The translations under genes were made by a program, and so were the position numbers. From Porcincola sp945869225 (GTDB taxonomy: Bacteria; Bacillota; Clostridia; Lachnospirales; Lachnospiraceae): a stretch of DNA of 64,000 bases. The notes beneath the pieces were generated by a model. That model worked only from the letters and a program-made list of their open reading frames with translations. It was not told the DNA's origin and searched no databases. Shown here piece after piece: positions 43,108 through 51,355 of the stretch; position 1 is the first letter of the stretch, and the number at the start of each line of letters is the position of its first letter. The stretch covers positions 1 through 64,000 of the forward strand of contig NZ_JBQKGW010000016.1 of the NCBI RefSeq assembly GCF_052118625.1, written 5' to 3'.

Positions 43108-44178
43108 TCAGCCGATGGCTTCCCGGATGTCCTTCCGCATCGCCTTGACCGCGGCGCGGCTTGCATCCGCGAAATTCTCCGGCATGTATTTGTCGCAGTA
43201 TGGCTCCTGTTTATAGGCTGCGATAATGCCCCTGCTCGAGTTCACGATCGCGCCGAGTCCGTCTTTGTTGAAGAAATGCGTGAGGTCCTTTCCTTTTCCA
43301 CCCTGGGCGCCATATCCGGGAACCAGGATGAAGGAGTGCGGCATGATCTTCCGGAGCACCCTTCCCATCTCCGGGTAGGTCGCGCCGACAACTGCACCCA
43401 CCTCCGAGTAACCGCTCTTTCCCATCAGACGCGGTTCCCGCGCCCATCGGGCGACTTCCTCCGCCACAATCTCATACATCGGGCGAAGCACATAGTTGCG
43501 AAGCTCGTCCTTCCCGGCTGCATGCACAATGCTCTCAAGCGAAAGACCGCCCTTGCTTTTCTTTCCTGTAAAGAAGGCTGTGTCGATGCTGCCGTCTCCG
43601 TCCTCATCAAACTCCTCCGCCCTGACCAGCACCGGCCTGTCCTGGAACTCTCCGCTGGAAGGGTTTGAGGTCTTGACCAGCACGAAGATGCCCTTGTCCT
43701 GCGCATCGCAGACCTTCAGGAAGGGGGCCACGCCGTCCGAGCCGAGGTACGGGTTCACTGTCGCAAAGTCCGCGTCAAACAGCTTGTACTCACGCTCTCC
43801 GACCATAACCCTTCCAAGGTGAGCATCCGCATACGCCTCTGAGGTCGATCCGATGTCGCCCCTCTTGACATCCCCTATTACAACCAGTCCCTTGGACTTG
43901 CAGTAATCAATGGTCCGCTGATAGGCGGCCAGCCCCGGAATTCCAAAGCGCTCGTACATGGCAATCTGCGGCTTTACAGCCGGAACCAGGTCACAGACCG
44001 CATCGACAATCGCCTTGTTGAAACGGAACAGGATCTCGCCCGCAGCCTCCAGCGTCTCGCCCATCTCATCGAAGACAGGGTTCTTGACCTCGTCCGGAAT
44101 AAACTTCATCTGCGGATCCAGCCCGACAACAATCGGTGCCTCCGTCTTTTTGATTCCCGCAACCAGCTGATCGATCAT
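43108..44178 (-). CDS. pyrF: Orotidine 5'-phosphate decarboxylase (type 2), with internal insertion
   Basis: A 356-aa enzyme making UMP. The catalytic DVKRGDIGST, KTSNPSSGEFQD and GYSEVGAVVGATYPE motifs identify the type 2 (OMPDC-2) family. Relatives are about 305 aa. Here roughly 48 residues (about 182-230) are inserted after FQDR, containing DEDGDGSID, which resembles an EF-hand calcium loop. The flanking catalytic segments are intact. It overlaps the pyrC stop by 4 bp (ATGA) and has AAGGAG upstream. Confidence 0.95.
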   Translation of the reverse strand: MIDQLVAGIKKTEAPIVVGLDPQMKFIPDEVKNPVFDEMGETLEAAGEILFRFNKAIVDAVCDLVPAVKPQIAMYERFGIPGLAAYQRTIDYCKSKGLVVIGDVKRGDIGSTSEAYADAHLGRVMVGEREYKLFDADFATVNPYLGSDGVAPFLKVCDAQDKGIFVLVKTSNPSSGEFQDRPVLVRAEEFDEDGDGSIDTAFFTGKKSKGGLSLESIVHAAGKDELRNYVLRPMYEIVAEEVARWAREPRLMGKSGYSEVGAVVGATYPEMGRVLRKIMPHSFILVPGYGAQGGKGKDLTHFFNKDGLGAIVNSSRGIIAAYKQEPYCDKYMPENFADASRAAVKAMRKDIREAIG

Positions 44179-45551
44179 GATGTTTGTCTCCTTTTGTCTG
44201 TGTACACAATCTCGCCGTCACAAATCGTCACCTTCACCCGTCCGCGCACCTTCCAGCCCTCGAACGGGGTGTTCCTGCCCTTCGACAGAAACTTCTTTTT
44301 ATCAATCATCCACTCCTCATCCGGCCGGACGACCGTAATATCCGCCGGATTTCCAACTTCAATCTTTCCGTCCCCGTACTGGCGGGTCAGGTCTGCGACC
44401 TGCGCCGGCGCGGTACTCATCACCCGGGCAAGATCAAGCGGGCTCAGGATTCCCGGCTCGACAAGCCTCGTGACCGCCAGCGGAAGCGCTGTCTCCAGTC
44501 CGACAATGCCGAATGCGGATGTCAGCATCGAGCCGAATTTCTCGCTGACCGCATGAGGTGCATGATCCGTCGCAATACAGTCGATTGTTCCGTCGCGAAG
44601 GCCCTCGATCAGCGCCTCCCTGTCCGCGGCCGTCCGGACCGGCGGATTCATCTTGAACATCGGGTCGTCCGCCGGAATATCGTCTGAACAGAGCGTGAAA
44701 TGATGCGGCGTGACCTCCGCGGTCACATGGATACCCTTCGATTTGGCAAACCGGATCATCTCCACCGACTCCCGCGTTGAGACATGGCAGAGATGGAGAT
44801 GCGCGCCGGTCTCCCGCGCCAGCAGGATGTCCCTCGCCGCGATCACGTCCTCGGCACTGTCCGGAATCCCCGGAAGACCCAGGCGGACCGCATTCTCATC
44901 CTCGTTTACGACGCCTTTTCCAGCCAGCTTCTTGTCCTCACAGTGATCAAACACCGGAATTCCGGCCTTCACTGCCTCCCGCATCGCCCGTTTCATCAGC
45001 GCTGCATTCTCAACAGACCGGCCGTCCTCGGATATGGCCGGTGCGCCGGCATCTGCAAGTCCGGCAATGTCGGAGAGTTCTTCCCCCTTCTCGCCCTTTG
45101 TGATCGAGCCGATCTGCATCACATGAATCGGGGAGACCGCCGCGCTCTTGAACCGCACATAATTCAGCTTGTCCGGATTGTCGATGACCGGTTTCGTGTT
45201 GGGCATCGCGCAGATCGTCGTGAATCCGCCGCAGGCTGCCGCCTGTGAACCTGTCCCGATATCCTCCTTGTATGTCTGCCCCGGATCACGCAGATGAACA
45301 TGGAGATCGACAAATCCCGGCATCACCCAGCACCCGGAGGCGTCAATCGTGACAGCCATATCGGTCGAAGCCTCATCAACCGTTCCGCCCGAGACGGAGG
45401 CCTCCTTGACGATCTTCTTCTTTTTCGGAGCAGGGAATGTCAGCCCGTCCCCGATCTGCGTCACGCACCCATCCTCAATCAGGACATCTGTGACCTTGTC
45501 GGTTCCCGAAAGCGGGTCCAGCAGCCGTCCCCCGCGGATCAATATCTGCAT
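44175..45551 (-). CDS. pyrC: Dihydroorotase (class I)
   Basis: A 458-aa zinc amidohydrolase closing the dihydroorotate ring. The metal motif DLHVHLRDPGQTYKEDI, the substrate loop AMPNTKPVIDNPD, EVTPHHFTL and IATDHAPH are visible. A short Lys/Glu/Ser-rich insertion (PAPKKKKIVKEAS and on, about 25 residues) precedes the usual DASG strand. ATG at 45551 (MQILIRGG) has AAGGGGG upstream; the frame stays open to 45581. It is the first gene of the pyr run; no PyrR-type attenuator was found in the 42-bp gap upstream. Confidence 0.96.
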   Translation of the reverse strand: MQILIRGGRLLDPLSGTDKVTDVLIEDGCVTQIGDGLTFPAPKKKKIVKEASVSGGTVDEASTDMAVTIDASGCWVMPGFVDLHVHLRDPGQTYKEDIGTGSQAAACGGFTTICAMPNTKPVIDNPDKLNYVRFKSAAVSPIHVMQIGSITKGEKGEELSDIAGLADAGAPAISEDGRSVENAALMKRAMREAVKAGIPVFDHCEDKKLAGKGVVNEDENAVRLGLPGIPDSAEDVIAARDILLARETGAHLHLCHVSTRESVEMIRFAKSKGIHVTAEVTPHHFTLCSDDIPADDPMFKMNPPVRTAADREALIEGLRDGTIDCIATDHAPHAVSEKFGSMLTSAFGIVGLETALPLAVTRLVEPGILSPLDLARVMSTAPAQVADLTRQYGDGKIEVGNPADITVVRPDEEWMIDKKKFLSKGRNTPFEGWKVRGRVKVTICDGEIVYTDKRRQTS

Positions 45552-45593
45552 ATTTGACGCCCCCTTTTCATTCATATTCACACCTGTCAGTCC

Positions 45594-47186
45594 TCATCCC
45601 ATCTTCGGAACCGGTGTCGGCCGGTTGGAATCCCAGACTGACTTCACATCAAACAAATCGGACAGCAGATCCGGATTGTAATACATGCGGTAGCCGTCCA
45701 GGTTCCGTCTTGCCTGTCTCATATAGTCCGGACCGAACTGCACCCAGCTCTTGACCGAACCGTCGACGTTGCAGTAGATACTGAACTTCTTCGATTTGAG
45801 ATAGTCAAAGTACGCGTTGTCATGGGTGTACGGATGCCAGTCTCCGATATCCGCTCCGAAGGCGAAGATCAGCACATCCGTATCTCCGACAATCGGTGCG
45901 ACATTGTTCAGCCAGCGCTCCGTATCCTGCTTCACCGCGTCGAGCGAATACTGCAGCGGTGCGATATGCCCCCAGGTGTGGGACGCGAATTCCCAGCCCT
46001 CCGCCTTCATCGCATCCGCGACAGCCCTGGCATCGGCGCAGTCCTTGTCATAATCAAAATCCGGGTTCTCGTCAAAGAACTTCTGCTGGTACTCTGTCAC
46101 CCTGGCCGGATCCCGGGTCTTGTAAACCTCATCTGTCCGGTACCCGAGCACGCCCTCATATCCGGTCAATGCCAGGATTCCCTTGCGCCCATGATATGAA
46201 AAATCCGGATGCTGCTCCACAAATGTATCAATCAGCGGCACGACATCGTAATCTCCGATGCTCACTGTCCCGTCATCCTGAATCAGGGAATTCTTGACCT
46301 TCCCGTCCTCCGTCACAACCAGCTTCTGCGGAAAGCCGTCATCCTTCATATAGTGGTAGTAGCTGCAGTCATCCTGCGACAGCACAAAGGGTTTCTTTCC
46401 CGGCGGCAGCAGAATTTCCTTTTTCGAGACCGTTCCGTCGTCCGCCACCTCGCACATATCGTGGAGGCTGACCATTACATACCCCTTGTCATACATCTGC
46501 TGGATGATTCCGTTGAACTCGGAGATGGTGGTCATAACCTGGTTGTACCCGGCTGCGGTTGCATCCGAGTCAAATGCCTTTGCATCATTGACAACCAGCG
46601 AGTGGAAGAACACATGCGTGATCTGGTCAATCGGATACGGCTGACAGCTGTCCTTCGTCTGCTGATAGGAATTGACAAGTGCCTTGAGCTGGTCGTTCTT
46701 CCCGAAGTCCTTCTGAGACTTGAGCAGATTGATCGCACCGTCATAATCATACTGCGTGGCAAGCAGGTTCGCCTGCGCCTTCACTCCCTCAAGATCCGAA
46801 TCGCTGCCGGCGCTGCTCTCCTCCTTCGCCGACGCAGCCTGTTTCTCCTCCAGCGCCTTCGCATATGGATTCGAATAGGTCTTCATCTTTCTGGTTTCAT
46901 AGATAAGAAGTCCGGCCAAAAGCGCCAGGATCACAATCAGCAGGGCAATCATGCTCCTGAGGAGCACATTGCTTCGTCTCCTCCTGTATGCTCTCTCTGT
47001 CAGAGTTGAATATTTCTTCTTCACTTTCTTTCCCCTTGATGACCTTGATGACACACGCTCCCCATGGATTTCCGGCCCCTCCGGCAAATCCATCTTTCGT
47101 GTCATTGAGAGTTTATCATACTTTGCAAAGCGGTAAAAGGAGTAGACGCGCCGTTTGTCTCCCGCGTTTGTCTCCCGTTCTTTCAT
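45594..47186 (-). CDS. Membrane-anchored polysaccharide deacetylase-like protein
   Basis: A 530-aa protein. A basic cytoplasmic N-terminus of about 75 residues is followed by one membrane helix (about 77-95, MIALLIVILALLAGLLIY) and an extracellular helical linker. The catalytic-like domain has FVLSQDDCSYYHYM, GILALTGYEG, EFASHTWGHIAP and FAFGADIGDW, resembling the NodB fold with modified metal motifs: the DD pair is present, and the His motif reads SHTWGH. Activity on peptidoglycan or another polymer is plausible but not proven. ATG at 47186 has only a weak site; a TATAAT -10 box lies at about 47213-47218. Confidence 0.8.
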   Translation of the reverse strand: MKERETNAGDKRRVYSFYRFAKYDKLSMTRKMDLPEGPEIHGERVSSRSSRGKKVKKKYSTLTERAYRRRRSNVLLRSMIALLIVILALLAGLLIYETRKMKTYSNPYAKALEEKQAASAKEESSAGSDSDLEGVKAQANLLATQYDYDGAINLLKSQKDFGKNDQLKALVNSYQQTKDSCQPYPIDQITHVFFHSLVVNDAKAFDSDATAAGYNQVMTTISEFNGIIQQMYDKGYVMVSLHDMCEVADDGTVSKKEILLPPGKKPFVLSQDDCSYYHYMKDDGFPQKLVVTEDGKVKNSLIQDDGTVSIGDYDVVPLIDTFVEQHPDFSYHGRKGILALTGYEGVLGYRTDEVYKTRDPARVTEYQQKFFDENPDFDYDKDCADARAVADAMKAEGWEFASHTWGHIAPLQYSLDAVKQDTERWLNNVAPIVGDTDVLIFAFGADIGDWHPYTHDNAYFDYLKSKKFSIYCNVDGSVKSWVQFGPDYMRQARRNLDGYRMYYNPDLLSDLFDVKSVWDSNRPTPVPKMG

Positions 47187-47233
47187 ATGCTAAGATAGGC
47201 CTGTTTCCGAATTATAACCAATGAAATGGAGAG

Positions 47234-47773
47234 ATGATGGCTGACCAGCTTCAAGTTCTTTATAAGCTCATGACACTCTACACGCTGAGCCGTGTAGATT
47301 TTGCAATGACCAATAAACAGATCGCCGGGATCTTCACGGATCTCGGCTATACGAACTATTTCAATGCCCAGTACACCATCAGCGATCTGGTGGACGCCGG
47401 GCTGATCCACGAGGAAGCCTGCCCGGACTGCTTCTACTACTCCCTGACAGATGCCGGCCGGGCAAGTCTTGACGCGCTGAAGAATGACCTCGGACCGGAT
47501 ATCCGCTCCGATATCGATGCCTACCTGAAGAAAAACAGGCTGAGTTTCCGCGAAGCCGTCAGCACCCGTGCGCAGTACTACCGGACAACCTCGGGTGACT
47601 ACGCTGCCGCATGTGCGGTTCTCGAACACTCGGAACCCCTGATGGAGCTGACGCTCACCGTCCCGACCGAGCAGCAGGCAAAGATGATCACAAAACAGTG
47701 GAAGGAAAAGAGTCCGGAGATCTATTCCTACCTCTTCCGGACTCTGTCCGACTTCACCGACGAGGACTCCTGA
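47234..47773 (+). CDS. DUF4364 protein (winged-helix, predicted regulator)
   Basis: A 179-aa protein of the DUF4364 family, common in Clostridia. The N-terminal half reads like a winged helix (MTNKQIAGIFTDLGYTNYF, then TISDLVDAGLIHEE), followed by an alpha/beta tail ending in TEQQAKMITKQWKEKSPEIY. GGAGAG lies just upstream. It is divergent from the deacetylase-like gene with a gap of only 47 bp, so the promoters overlap. Function unknown. Confidence 0.85.
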   Translation: MMADQLQVLYKLMTLYTLSRVDFAMTNKQIAGIFTDLGYTNYFNAQYTISDLVDAGLIHEEACPDCFYYSLTDAGRASLDALKNDLGPDIRSDIDAYLKKNRLSFREAVSTRAQYYRTTSGDYAAACAVLEHSEPLMELTLTVPTEQQAKMITKQWKEKSPEIYSYLFRTLSDFTDEDS

Positions 47774-47789
47774 AACGGTATACAGAAAC

Positions 47790-47826
47790 GGAAAGCGGCA
47801 CCACCGGGGAGGTGATGCCGCTTTCC
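47790..47826. terminator. Terminator-like hairpin between convergent genes
   Basis: A long perfect stem (GGAAAGCGGCA with TGCCGCTTTCC) encloses an inner CACC/GGTG stem. It lies between the DUF4364 stop and the convergent hydrolase gene. T-runs are weak on both sides, so termination in either direction is plausible but not strong. Confidence 0.6.
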
Positions 47827-47879
47827 ATATAGTTGATTTTGTAACATCCCAGACCGCTTGCGCGGCCCGGGGGATTACC

Positions 47880-49475
47880 TTATGAGAAATAATGCGCACC
47901 CAGCTTTGTAGTGCCGCTGTGGGTGTTGAAATACAGCGCACCCGGAACAGGCTGTGCTCCGTTCAGTGCATCCTGCGCCGCCTGGTAGCAGGTAGAATTG
48001 ACACCGGAAGCAAGTGCGCTCTGCAGGGTCCCGGATGAATACGGGGTGAACTGTCCCGGCTGCTCGAGCACTTCCGCGATCGTGTTCGGGAAGCTGGAGC
48101 TTGCGACACGGTTCATGACAACCTCGCCGACCGCAACCATGCCGTCATACGGCTGGTTCCCGGCCTCGCACCAGATGATCGCCGCCAGCAGATCCAGATC
48201 ACTGTAGTCTGCGTAGGAACCTGTCTTTCCGGAAGAAGATCCCGTACTCTGGGAAGATCCTGTCTGCGGCGCTTCTGTCTGGGGTGCTTCTGTCTGAGGA
48301 GCCTCCGTCTGAGGCGTCTCTGTCTGAGGCGCTTCCGTCTGAGCCGGTGCGGAGGTCTCCTGCTGAACCGGCTGGGTATCTGTCTGCCCCTGGGATGAGG
48401 AAGAAGTGCCATTCGCTGCCGCTACATATGCGTTATACGCCTGAACAGCCGCTGCCGCCTTGTCCTTGGCATCCTGCTCGCTCGTGCAGTTCATCGCTGC
48501 GTTCTGTGCGGCGATATAGGCATCATAGAGCGCCTGCACATTTGGATCGCTGCTGACTGTCTGGCTAGCGTAGGTTTCCTGTGAAGAGGACGCCGCATCA
48601 CTGCCAGATGCACCCACAGCGGCAGAGTCCGTATCCGTTGATACGGAAGCCGTATCAGATGCCCCCGAGTTGTAGGAAGCAGACGCATCGGAGTACCCGT
48701 CACCTGCATCCGATGCCGCGGAGCTGTCCGAATATCCCGCATCCGATGCGGAAGACGCATCCGCGTCGGTTTCGTCTGCAGCACTGCTGATGTCCGAAGA
48801 AGAGTCTGATGTCGCGGCAGCCCCATTCGTTCCATCTGCAGGAGCCGCAGCTGTTCCGCCAAGATTCTCCGTATAGGTCGAGGCAATATCCTCACCGTCT
48901 GCCGGGACAGCGGTGTCAACCAAAAGCATCCTGGACGCATCGTCCTCCGACACGTATCCGGCGCTATCCGCTCCCTGCTGCACCAGCAGCCAGTGTCCTT
49001 CGTCGGACACCAGCGGGAACGCAGTTCCATCCGATACGGTCCTGGAAACGGAGCCTGCACTCTTGTCCGTGAAGACATTCACGTCGTTCCAGTTCGCCAC
49101 AACGCCTTCCTTGCCGTAGTAATCCGCAAGGCCCTTCGCTGCTTCTCCGTAGACCAGGTAATCATTCATCACGTAACCGGTCACGGCACCGGACTGGATC
49201 TGTGTCCAGGCATCACCCTTATCCAGGACATTGACCGCAGCACCTCTGTACAGATACCCCACAACATCCGAATCTGTCGACGCGGAGGAGCGGATGATCG
49301 CACCGGATGTGACGGTGTCATCGTTCGTCATCGCAATGCTGTTCCAATCCTGCTGTGACCAGTTCGCCACATCCAGACTGAAAGCCTTGTCTGCTGCGAA
49401 TGCACTCACACCGCACACTGCACTGAGCGCCATCCCCATCGAAAGAACTGCTGCTATCTTTCCGGCGTTCCTCAT
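47880..49475 (-). CDS. Secreted SleB-type cell wall hydrolase with SH3-like domains
   Basis: A 531-aa secreted protein with a signal peptide (cleavage near SAFAAD) and two SH3-like regions (about 45-105 and 110-180). A long Ser/Ala/Asp-rich linker with five QTEAP-type repeats follows, then a C-terminal Hydrolase_2 (SleB/CwlJ) domain of about 105 residues: LLAAIIWCEAGNQPYDGMVA, VMNRV, GQFTPY and ALYFNTH, where the Glu is the likely catalytic residue. ATG at 49475 (MRNAGK) has GGAGG upstream. It likely cleaves peptidoglycan during growth or germination; the linker sequence suggests wall-spanning. Confidence 0.9.
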   Translation of the reverse strand: MRNAGKIAAVLSMGMALSAVCGVSAFAADKAFSLDVANWSQQDWNSIAMTNDDTVTSGAIIRSSASTDSDVVGYLYRGAAVNVLDKGDAWTQIQSGAVTGYVMNDYLVYGEAAKGLADYYGKEGVVANWNDVNVFTDKSAGSVSRTVSDGTAFPLVSDEGHWLLVQQGADSAGYVSEDDASRMLLVDTAVPADGEDIASTYTENLGGTAAAPADGTNGAAATSDSSSDISSAADETDADASSASDAGYSDSSAASDAGDGYSDASASYNSGASDTASVSTDTDSAAVGASGSDAASSSQETYASQTVSSDPNVQALYDAYIAAQNAAMNCTSEQDAKDKAAAAVQAYNAYVAAANGTSSSSQGQTDTQPVQQETSAPAQTEAPQTETPQTEAPQTEAPQTEAPQTGSSQSTGSSSGKTGSYADYSDLDLLAAIIWCEAGNQPYDGMVAVGEVVMNRVASSSFPNTIAEVLEQPGQFTPYSSGTLQSALASGVNSTCYQAAQDALNGAQPVPGALYFNTHSGTTKLGAHYFS

Positions 49476-49563
49476 ATCCGTCAACCTCCAAAATCTTGAA
49501 CAAATCTTTGAATCTTATTTCTTTTTCGTTTCAAATATTACAAAATTATTAAAATCTGTGCTT

Positions 49564-49598
49564 ATAATATTACAGACTCTCGACATTGTCAAGAGTCT
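49564..49598 (-). promoter_or_regulatory. Sigma-A promoter of the SleB-type hydrolase, with inverted repeat at -35
   Basis: On the minus strand TTGACA (49587-49592) and TATTAT (49564-49569) have 17-bp spacing. A 7-bp inverted repeat AGACTCT (49574-49580) / AGAGTCT (49592-49598) overlaps the -35 box and spacer and could be a repressor site. The leader to the start codon is about 80 nt. Confidence 0.75.
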
Positions 49599-49668
49599 GT
49601 CGGATCACAACGATGCTGGATGATTCAAAGCCAGCTGTCCTCTTTCTACGTTCAGCGTTCAGAAGTTT

Positions 49669-50937
49669 TCAGTGCCACACGACCCATATGAACAGGTATC
49701 CTGCCAGCACCGCCGTCAGTGTAAGCGGGACTCCGATCCTGGCAAAATCGCTGAATGACACACGCTCTCCGTTTTTCTCCAGAATCCCGATGACGGTGAT
49801 ATTGGCGGAGGCGCCGACCGGTGTCAGGTTCCCGCCAAGTGTGGCCCCGGTCAGCAGACCGAAGTAAAGCAGGTAGGGCTCGATCCCGAGCATCGTCGAG
49901 ACACCCTGCATCACAGGAAGCATCGTCGCAACATAAGGGATATTGTCGATAAATGCAGAAATCGCAACACTTCCAAAGACGACGACCGTATACAGAAGAA
50001 ACAGGCTGCTTCCGCCGATCCTGCTGATCGCCGCCGCAACGTCGTCGATGATCCCCACCGCCTTGATCCCTCCGATGACGGTGAAGAGGCCGATAAGCAG
50101 ATAGATCGTGCTGAAGTCAATCCCCTTCAGTGCCCTGACAAGCCCCTTCGTCTTTTTCGTCCGAATCAGATCATAAAGGATGGAGACTCCGGCCATGCAG
50201 CAGCAGATCAGGCCGTTGGTGATGTCCGGTTTGCCCGGAATAAAGGATGCCGTAATCAATGCCGCGACAACGCTGAGCAGCATGAAGGAAGGGACGAAGT
50301 CCGACACCTTTGTCATTTCGTCAGCATGAACCGGCTCCTTCTGTTTCCGGAAGAGCAGCATCAGGACCGGGATGGTTGCGAGTGCGCCGAGCTCCACCGC
50401 CCAGAAGATTCCCGGACGCCCCTTCATAAAGAAGAAACTGGTGAAGTCCATGCGGGCGTAGGCGCCGAGCATAATGGAGGTCGTGTCCCCGACCAGCGTT
50501 GCCGCGCCCTGGAGATTAGAGGAGACGGCAATGCTGATCAGCATTCCGACCGGACTGATCTTCAGCTTCCTGCAGACCGCAAGACCGACCGGGGCAACCA
50601 TCAGAACCGTCGCGACATTATCAATGAAGGCGGAGATGACGCCCGCAAACAGAGACATATAGATTGTCACCCACATGACATTGTCAGCCTTGTCCAGCAG
50701 AATGTCCGCGATGCGGTTGGGCATCTTTGATTCAATGAAGTAATCGACAACCACCATCGTCCCGGCAATCATCAGAATGACATTCCAGTCAATTTCATTG
50801 AATACGCTCCGCACCGGCAGAATTCCCGTAACCAGAAAGATGGCTCCCGTGATGAGGGCAGCCAGCGTTCTCCACTTCGGCCGTACAATCATGACGACAT
50901 ACATTGCGACAAACAGGATAATGGCTGCAGTTTTCAA
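49669..50937 (-). CDS. Ion transporter of the CitMHS/ArsB-NhaD superfamily (SLC13-like permease)
   Basis: A 422-aa protein with about 11 hydrophobic helices and internal duplication. The pair of FIDN motifs (GVISAFIDNVATVLMVAPVG and VAISAFIDNIPYVATMLPV) and SNLQGAATLVGDTTSIMLG / GGNLTPVGASANI are hallmarks of the IT superfamily. It could carry Na+, arsenite, citrate or another anion; the sequence does not decide. The start is likely TTG at 50937, with GAAGGAG upstream. The frame is open to an ATG at 51006 without a ribosome site. Confidence 0.85.
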   Translation of the reverse strand: MKTAAIILFVAMYVVMIVRPKWRTLAALITGAIFLVTGILPVRSVFNEIDWNVILMIAGTMVVVDYFIESKMPNRIADILLDKADNVMWVTIYMSLFAGVISAFIDNVATVLMVAPVGLAVCRKLKISPVGMLISIAVSSNLQGAATLVGDTTSIMLGAYARMDFTSFFFMKGRPGIFWAVELGALATIPVLMLLFRKQKEPVHADEMTKVSDFVPSFMLLSVVAALITASFIPGKPDITNGLICCCMAGVSILYDLIRTKKTKGLVRALKGIDFSTIYLLIGLFTVIGGIKAVGIIDDVAAAISRIGGSSLFLLYTVVVFGSVAISAFIDNIPYVATMLPVMQGVSTMLGIEPYLLYFGLLTGATLGGNLTPVGASANITVIGILEKNGERVSFSDFARIGVPLTLTAVLAGYLFIWVVWH

Positions 50938-51355
50938 TTCAAATTCTCCTTCTGTATGTGTGTCCTGCCCCCGGATTTCGATCTTCAGGTCTTCAGACGC
51001 CATCAATTGTTCACAGGTTCAGCACAGTCTGTACACATTCTGCCTCTATAGTATAGCCATCAGATGAACAAAAAGCATTTGATAACACTTTTCATACTCA
51101 TGCTGGTCGGCGAAAGTCGGCCGGCATTCCCTCCCAGAATACAACTTCCGCCCGGGCGGTGATCCATCCGATCGCCGCCCGGGCGTTTTTTAGAAGTTTC
51201 CGGGATATCCCCAGTTCTGCAGGCTGCCGCATACCGCCCGAACCGCCTCATCTGCTCGTCTGGGTGGGACTGGAACTGCATACCGCCCGAGTCTCACGCT
51301 GGGATCGCCCGGAATCTGCATGACGCTCGAGCATCGCCCCGGAATGATCAGGGCT
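50938..51355. other. Intergenic region between mgtE and the ion transporter
   Basis: This 418-bp gap carries the leader of the ion transporter. It also holds a plus-strand terminator (51149-51191) with no annotated plus-strand gene before it, and a 32-codon plus-strand ORF at 51064-51162 with a signal-peptide-like start (MNKKHLITLFILMLVGES) but no ribosome binding site. From 51190 to 51355 there is repetitive GC-rich sequence with GCATACCGCCCGA twice. No clear terminator for mgtE was seen on the minus strand. Confidence 0.5.
51149..51191 (+). terminator. Orphan plus-strand rho-independent terminator
   Basis: On the plus strand CGCCCGGGCGG with GATC pairs with GATC and CCGCCCGGGCG around a short loop, followed by six T. 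The stem is long and nearly perfect. Flanking genes are both on the minus strand, so it would end a small plus-strand transcript. Confidence 0.75.

Noticed and set aside
45552..45593. PyrR attenuator or UTP-sensing leader before pyrC
   Set aside because: The gap is only 42 bp and shows no antiterminator/terminator pair.
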